64,000 nucleotides of DNA from Frigoribacterium sp. Leaf186 (GTDB lineage Bacteria; Actinomycetota; Actinomycetes; Actinomycetales; Microbacteriaceae), in assembly GCF_001423905.1 (NCBI RefSeq), contig NZ_LMPQ01000010.1, positions 542,907-606,906 of the forward strand. The letters run 5' to 3'. Position 1 is the stretch's first letter. The number at the start of each line of letters is the position of its first letter. The notes under the pieces are model-generated. The model worked only from the letters and a program-made list of their open reading frames with translations. It was not told where the DNA came from and searched no databases. Below are positions 59,886 through 64,000 of this stretch, piece by piece. The position numbers and the translations under genes are program-made.

Positions 59886-60376
59886 GCGCGCTCCCGGCTG
59901 ATCGTGATCGACACGTCGCCGAACGGCACCGTGATCGGGGCGCCCGGCTTGTGCACCGTGACCTCGGTCGCGACGGCCGCCCGGTGGGCGAGGACGACGG
60001 CGGCCAACCGCTCGGCGAGGGTCTCGATCAAGTCGACGGGGTCGCGTTCGACGGCGGCGACCAGCTCTTCGGCCAGCACCCCGTAGTGCACGGTCTCGCC
60101 GAGGTCGTCACCCGAGGCCGCGGGGGCCGTGTCGAGGTGCACGACGACGTCGACGACGAACTCCTGCCCGTCGCGACGCTCGTGGTCGAAGACGCCGTGG
60201 TGTCCGGTGGCCCGGACGCCCTCGAGGCGGAGGACGTCGAGGCCCCGCGCCCGCAGGGCGACCGGCCCCCTCGCCGAGCCGGGCACGTCGCTCGAGGCGC
60301 TCTCGGGCGTTTCGACGCCGTCGTCCTCGGGCGAGGCGTCGGGCAGCCCGTCGGGTCCGGTCGCGCGGCCGCTCAC
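59882..60376 (-). CDS. folB: Dihydroneopterin aldolase
   Basis: Protein of 164 residues; the FolB domain begins near residue 46 (LDVLRLEGVRATGHHGVFDH) and includes QEFVVDVVVHLDTAPAASGD, DDLGETVHYGVLAEELVAAV and the ending VHKPGAPITVPFGDVSITIS. It cleaves the side chain of dihydroneopterin. The N-terminal 45 residues are disordered-like. GTG 60376 overlaps the folP stop by four bases. Confidence 0.92.
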   Translation of the reverse strand: MSGRATGPDGLPDASPEDDGVETPESASSDVPGSARGPVALRARGLDVLRLEGVRATGHHGVFDHERRDGQEFVVDVVVHLDTAPAASGDDLGETVHYGVLAEELVAAVERDPVDLIETLAERLAAVVLAHRAAVATEVTVHKPGAPITVPFGDVSITISRERA

Positions 60377-61908
60377 GCGTGCCTCGCCGGTCGACGGGGT
60401 GCGGCGGCACCCTCGGTCCAGGCCTGCAGCACGTCGAGGGCGGCCCGGGTGCCGGCGACGTCGTGCACGCGCACGCCCCAGACGTCGGCCTGCGCGGCCA
60501 GCACGCTGACGACGGCGGTCGCGGGGTCGCGGTCGGCGGGCGGTGCGCCCTCGGGCACGAGGTCGGCCAGGAAGCGCTTGCGCGACGCCGCCACGAGCAC
60601 GGGCAACCCGAGCCGGCCGAGCACGTCGAGGTGCGCCAGCAGCTGCCAGTTCTGCGCGCCGACCTTCGAGAAGCCGAGGCCCGGGTCGAGCACGATCGAG
60701 GCGGGGTCGACGCCCTGGGCGACGAGGGCGTCCACGCGGGCGGCGAGCTCGTCGACGACCGTGCCGACGACGTCGCCGTCGTAGTCGCGCGACGCGGCGG
60801 AGGGTGCGTGACCCGAGCCGTCGAGGCGCCCGCGCCAGTGCATGACCACGAAGGTGCGCCCGCTCTCGGCCACGACCCGCGCCATGTCGACGTCGGCGAG
60901 ACCGCCCGACACGTCGTTGACGATCTCGGCACCGGCCTCGACCGCGGCGGCCGCGGTCGACGCGTTCATCGTGTCGATGCTGACGCGCACACCCTCGGAC
61001 GCGAGCCGGCGGACCACGGGCAGCACCCGTCGCAGTTCGTCGGCCGGTTCGACGCGGGCCGCACCGGGCCGGGTCGACTCGCCGCCCACGTCGACGACGT
61101 CGGCGCCCTGGGCGACGAGCGTCCGCGCGTGGGCGAGGGCGGCGTCGACATCGAGGTGCCGTCCGCCGTCACTGAACGAGTCGGGCGTCACGTTGAGCAC
61201 CCCCATCACGACGGGCCCCGGTCGGCGCCGCACCGCGCGGTCGCGCGATCGCCGGAGCTCGGACGCAGGAGGCGCGGCGTGCGACCCCGGGCCGGTCGCG
61301 CCCCGATCACGCACCACCGGTGCCGCGTGCGACGCCTCGCGCTGCCGCTCGGGTCGTGCCCGGGCCTCGACCGCGGGGCCGACGTCGTCGAACGACCGCT
61401 CGTGCAACGGCCCCTCGAACCGGCCGCCGGCCACGAGCCGACGCCCGGACCGGGTCGCGGCGACTCGGTCGGGGACTGGCACGGACTCGGGGTCGGCGAT
61501 CGCGGTCGGGCCGGGCGCAGCGGTCACGGCGGCCACGGCCGGGGTCTCCGCCGCGGACGTCGCAGGCGACGCGGCAGCCTCGCCCGTCGCCGTCTCTGAC
61601 ATCTCGGAGCCGGCATCCGCCGAACGCGTCGTGGGCGTCCCGGACGGCAAACCGGACGCCGGCGTGGTCGCGGGAGTGTGCGTCACGGGCGGCAACTGGG
61701 CGGGCGGGCGGACGGCCGCGGTCTCGTCGAGGGCCAGGACGAGTCGCCCCTGCGTGACGATCCCCTCGGCCGTCTCGTCGTCGGTGACCCGGGCCGACGC
61801 CGGGGGTGCGTCGACCACCACGTCGGCCGGGTAACGCTCGCGACCCCGGGGCCGCCGGAGCGGTGCCTCGGAGGGTGCGGCGGGGGTTCCGCCGGACTGG
61901 TCGGTCAC
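60373..61908 (-). CDS. folP: Dihydropteroate synthase with long N-terminal extension
   Basis: The DHPS domain (from about residue 230) shows VVMGVLNVTPDSFSDGG, VDVGGESTRPGAARVEP, VSIDTMNASTAAAAVEAGAE, LDPGLGFSKV and VAASRKRFLADL, all catalytic or pterin/sulfa-site landmarks. It joins pABA to the pterin. The called start gives an extension of about 230 residues, low in complexity after residue 75. GTG 61233 would give a normal-size enzyme. The first 75 residues (ERYPADVVVDAPPASARVTD, EGIVTQGRLVLALDE) look protein-like, so the extension may be real. folE is missing upstream. Confidence 0.88.
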   Translation of the reverse strand: MTDQSGGTPAAPSEAPLRRPRGRERYPADVVVDAPPASARVTDDETAEGIVTQGRLVLALDETAAVRPPAQLPPVTHTPATTPASGLPSGTPTTRSADAGSEMSETATGEAAASPATSAAETPAVAAVTAAPGPTAIADPESVPVPDRVAATRSGRRLVAGGRFEGPLHERSFDDVGPAVEARARPERQREASHAAPVVRDRGATGPGSHAAPPASELRRSRDRAVRRRPGPVVMGVLNVTPDSFSDGGRHLDVDAALAHARTLVAQGADVVDVGGESTRPGAARVEPADELRRVLPVVRRLASEGVRVSIDTMNASTAAAAVEAGAEIVNDVSGGLADVDMARVVAESGRTFVVMHWRGRLDGSGHAPSAASRDYDGDVVGTVVDELAARVDALVAQGVDPASIVLDPGLGFSKVGAQNWQLLAHLDVLGRLGLPVLVAASRKRFLADLVPEGAPPADRDPATAVVSVLAAQADVWGVRVHDVAGTRAALDVLQAWTEGAAAPRRPARHA

Positions 61909-61954
61909 GGGGCGGTACCTCCGTTCGGTGCTGGGGACGAGCCCTCAGGCTAGC

Positions 61955-61982
61955 GACCGGCTGCGCCGTGGCGCAGCCGGTC
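61955..61982. terminator. Hairpin between ftsH and folP
   Basis: GACCGGCTGCGCC (61955-61967) and its exact reverse complement (61970-61982) almost touch; it lies 15 bases below the ftsH stop and 46 above the folP start. It probably separates ftsH from the fol operon, at least partly. Confidence 0.7.
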
Positions 61983-61996
61983 GGGCCGATCGTGCG

Positions 61997-63988
<1,992 letters not shown>

Positions 63989-64000
63989 GTCAGTACGGGC

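Overview
The window is high-GC actinobacterial DNA, most likely from the family Microbacteriaceae. Supporting signs are very high GC, frequent GTG starts, 4-bp stop/start overlaps, actinobacterial ClpC, RadA and a short group-2 sigma factor, DUF3180, DUF3093 and tandem bacterial PH-domain genes, and a DUF559-type nuclease protein. The genus cannot be fixed by reading alone.

Layout. (1) 1-5.2 kb is chromosome-like: SDR oxidoreductase, CMD-family protein, DUF1349 protein, MaoC-like hydratase, and a helix-turn-helix regulator followed by an MFS exporter. (2) About 5.3-40.6 kb is an accessory island of visibly lower GC. It starts with small membrane proteins and a DUF3800 protein. A metal-resistance block follows (7.5-33.6 kb): ArsR, MerR with an ACR3/BASS-type efflux protein, CmtR with a CDF-like transporter, ArsR with a CzcD-type transporter, a long copper and thiol-redox operon (M23 peptidase, DsbA, CopC, CopD, TlpA, CcdA, DUF3093, CtaG-like, Lnt), DUF4396, two DUF6153-DUF305 pairs, ArsR-CadD-LspA, a serine resolvase, a CopB-type P1B-ATPase behind a CsoR-type operator, two more M23 peptidases and a BNR-repeat lipoprotein. 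The last part (34-40.4 kb) is a recombination module: a HEPN-like protein, two hypotheticals, two small XRE-like regulators, two related atypical tyrosine-recombinase-fold proteins and a DDE-type transposase-like protein, ending beside tRNA-Ser(CGA). (3) 40.6-64 kb is conserved chromosome: SGNH hydrolase, radA, a membrane protein, an SseB-like protein, argA-type acetyltransferase, clpC, nadK, RIO kinase, DUF559 protein, sigma factor, lysS, DUF2520, two PH-domain genes, DUF3180, folK, folB, folP, ftsH.

How it works together. The island combines cytoplasmic metal sensors and exporters (As(III)-like, Cd/Pb, Zn/Co, Cu) with an envelope branch: copper-binding and redox proteins outside the membrane, and two lipoprotein-maturation enzymes (Lnt, LspA) that could process the island's own lipoproteins (two DUF305, TlpA, BNR protein). 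The CopB promoter has a CsoR-type palindrome but no csoR is present in the window, so a host CsoR is implied.

The least familiar part is 34.6-40.4 kb. Three copies of an 18-bp palindrome ending in AATGACCA each lie at a divergent gene junction, linking two XRE-like regulators, two degenerate tyrosine-recombinase-like paralogues and a DDE-fold protein into what looks like one regulated recombination system. The chromosome part also carries at least three families of intergenic hairpin repeats, one of which (GGAGGCGCGG) is nearly absent from the island.
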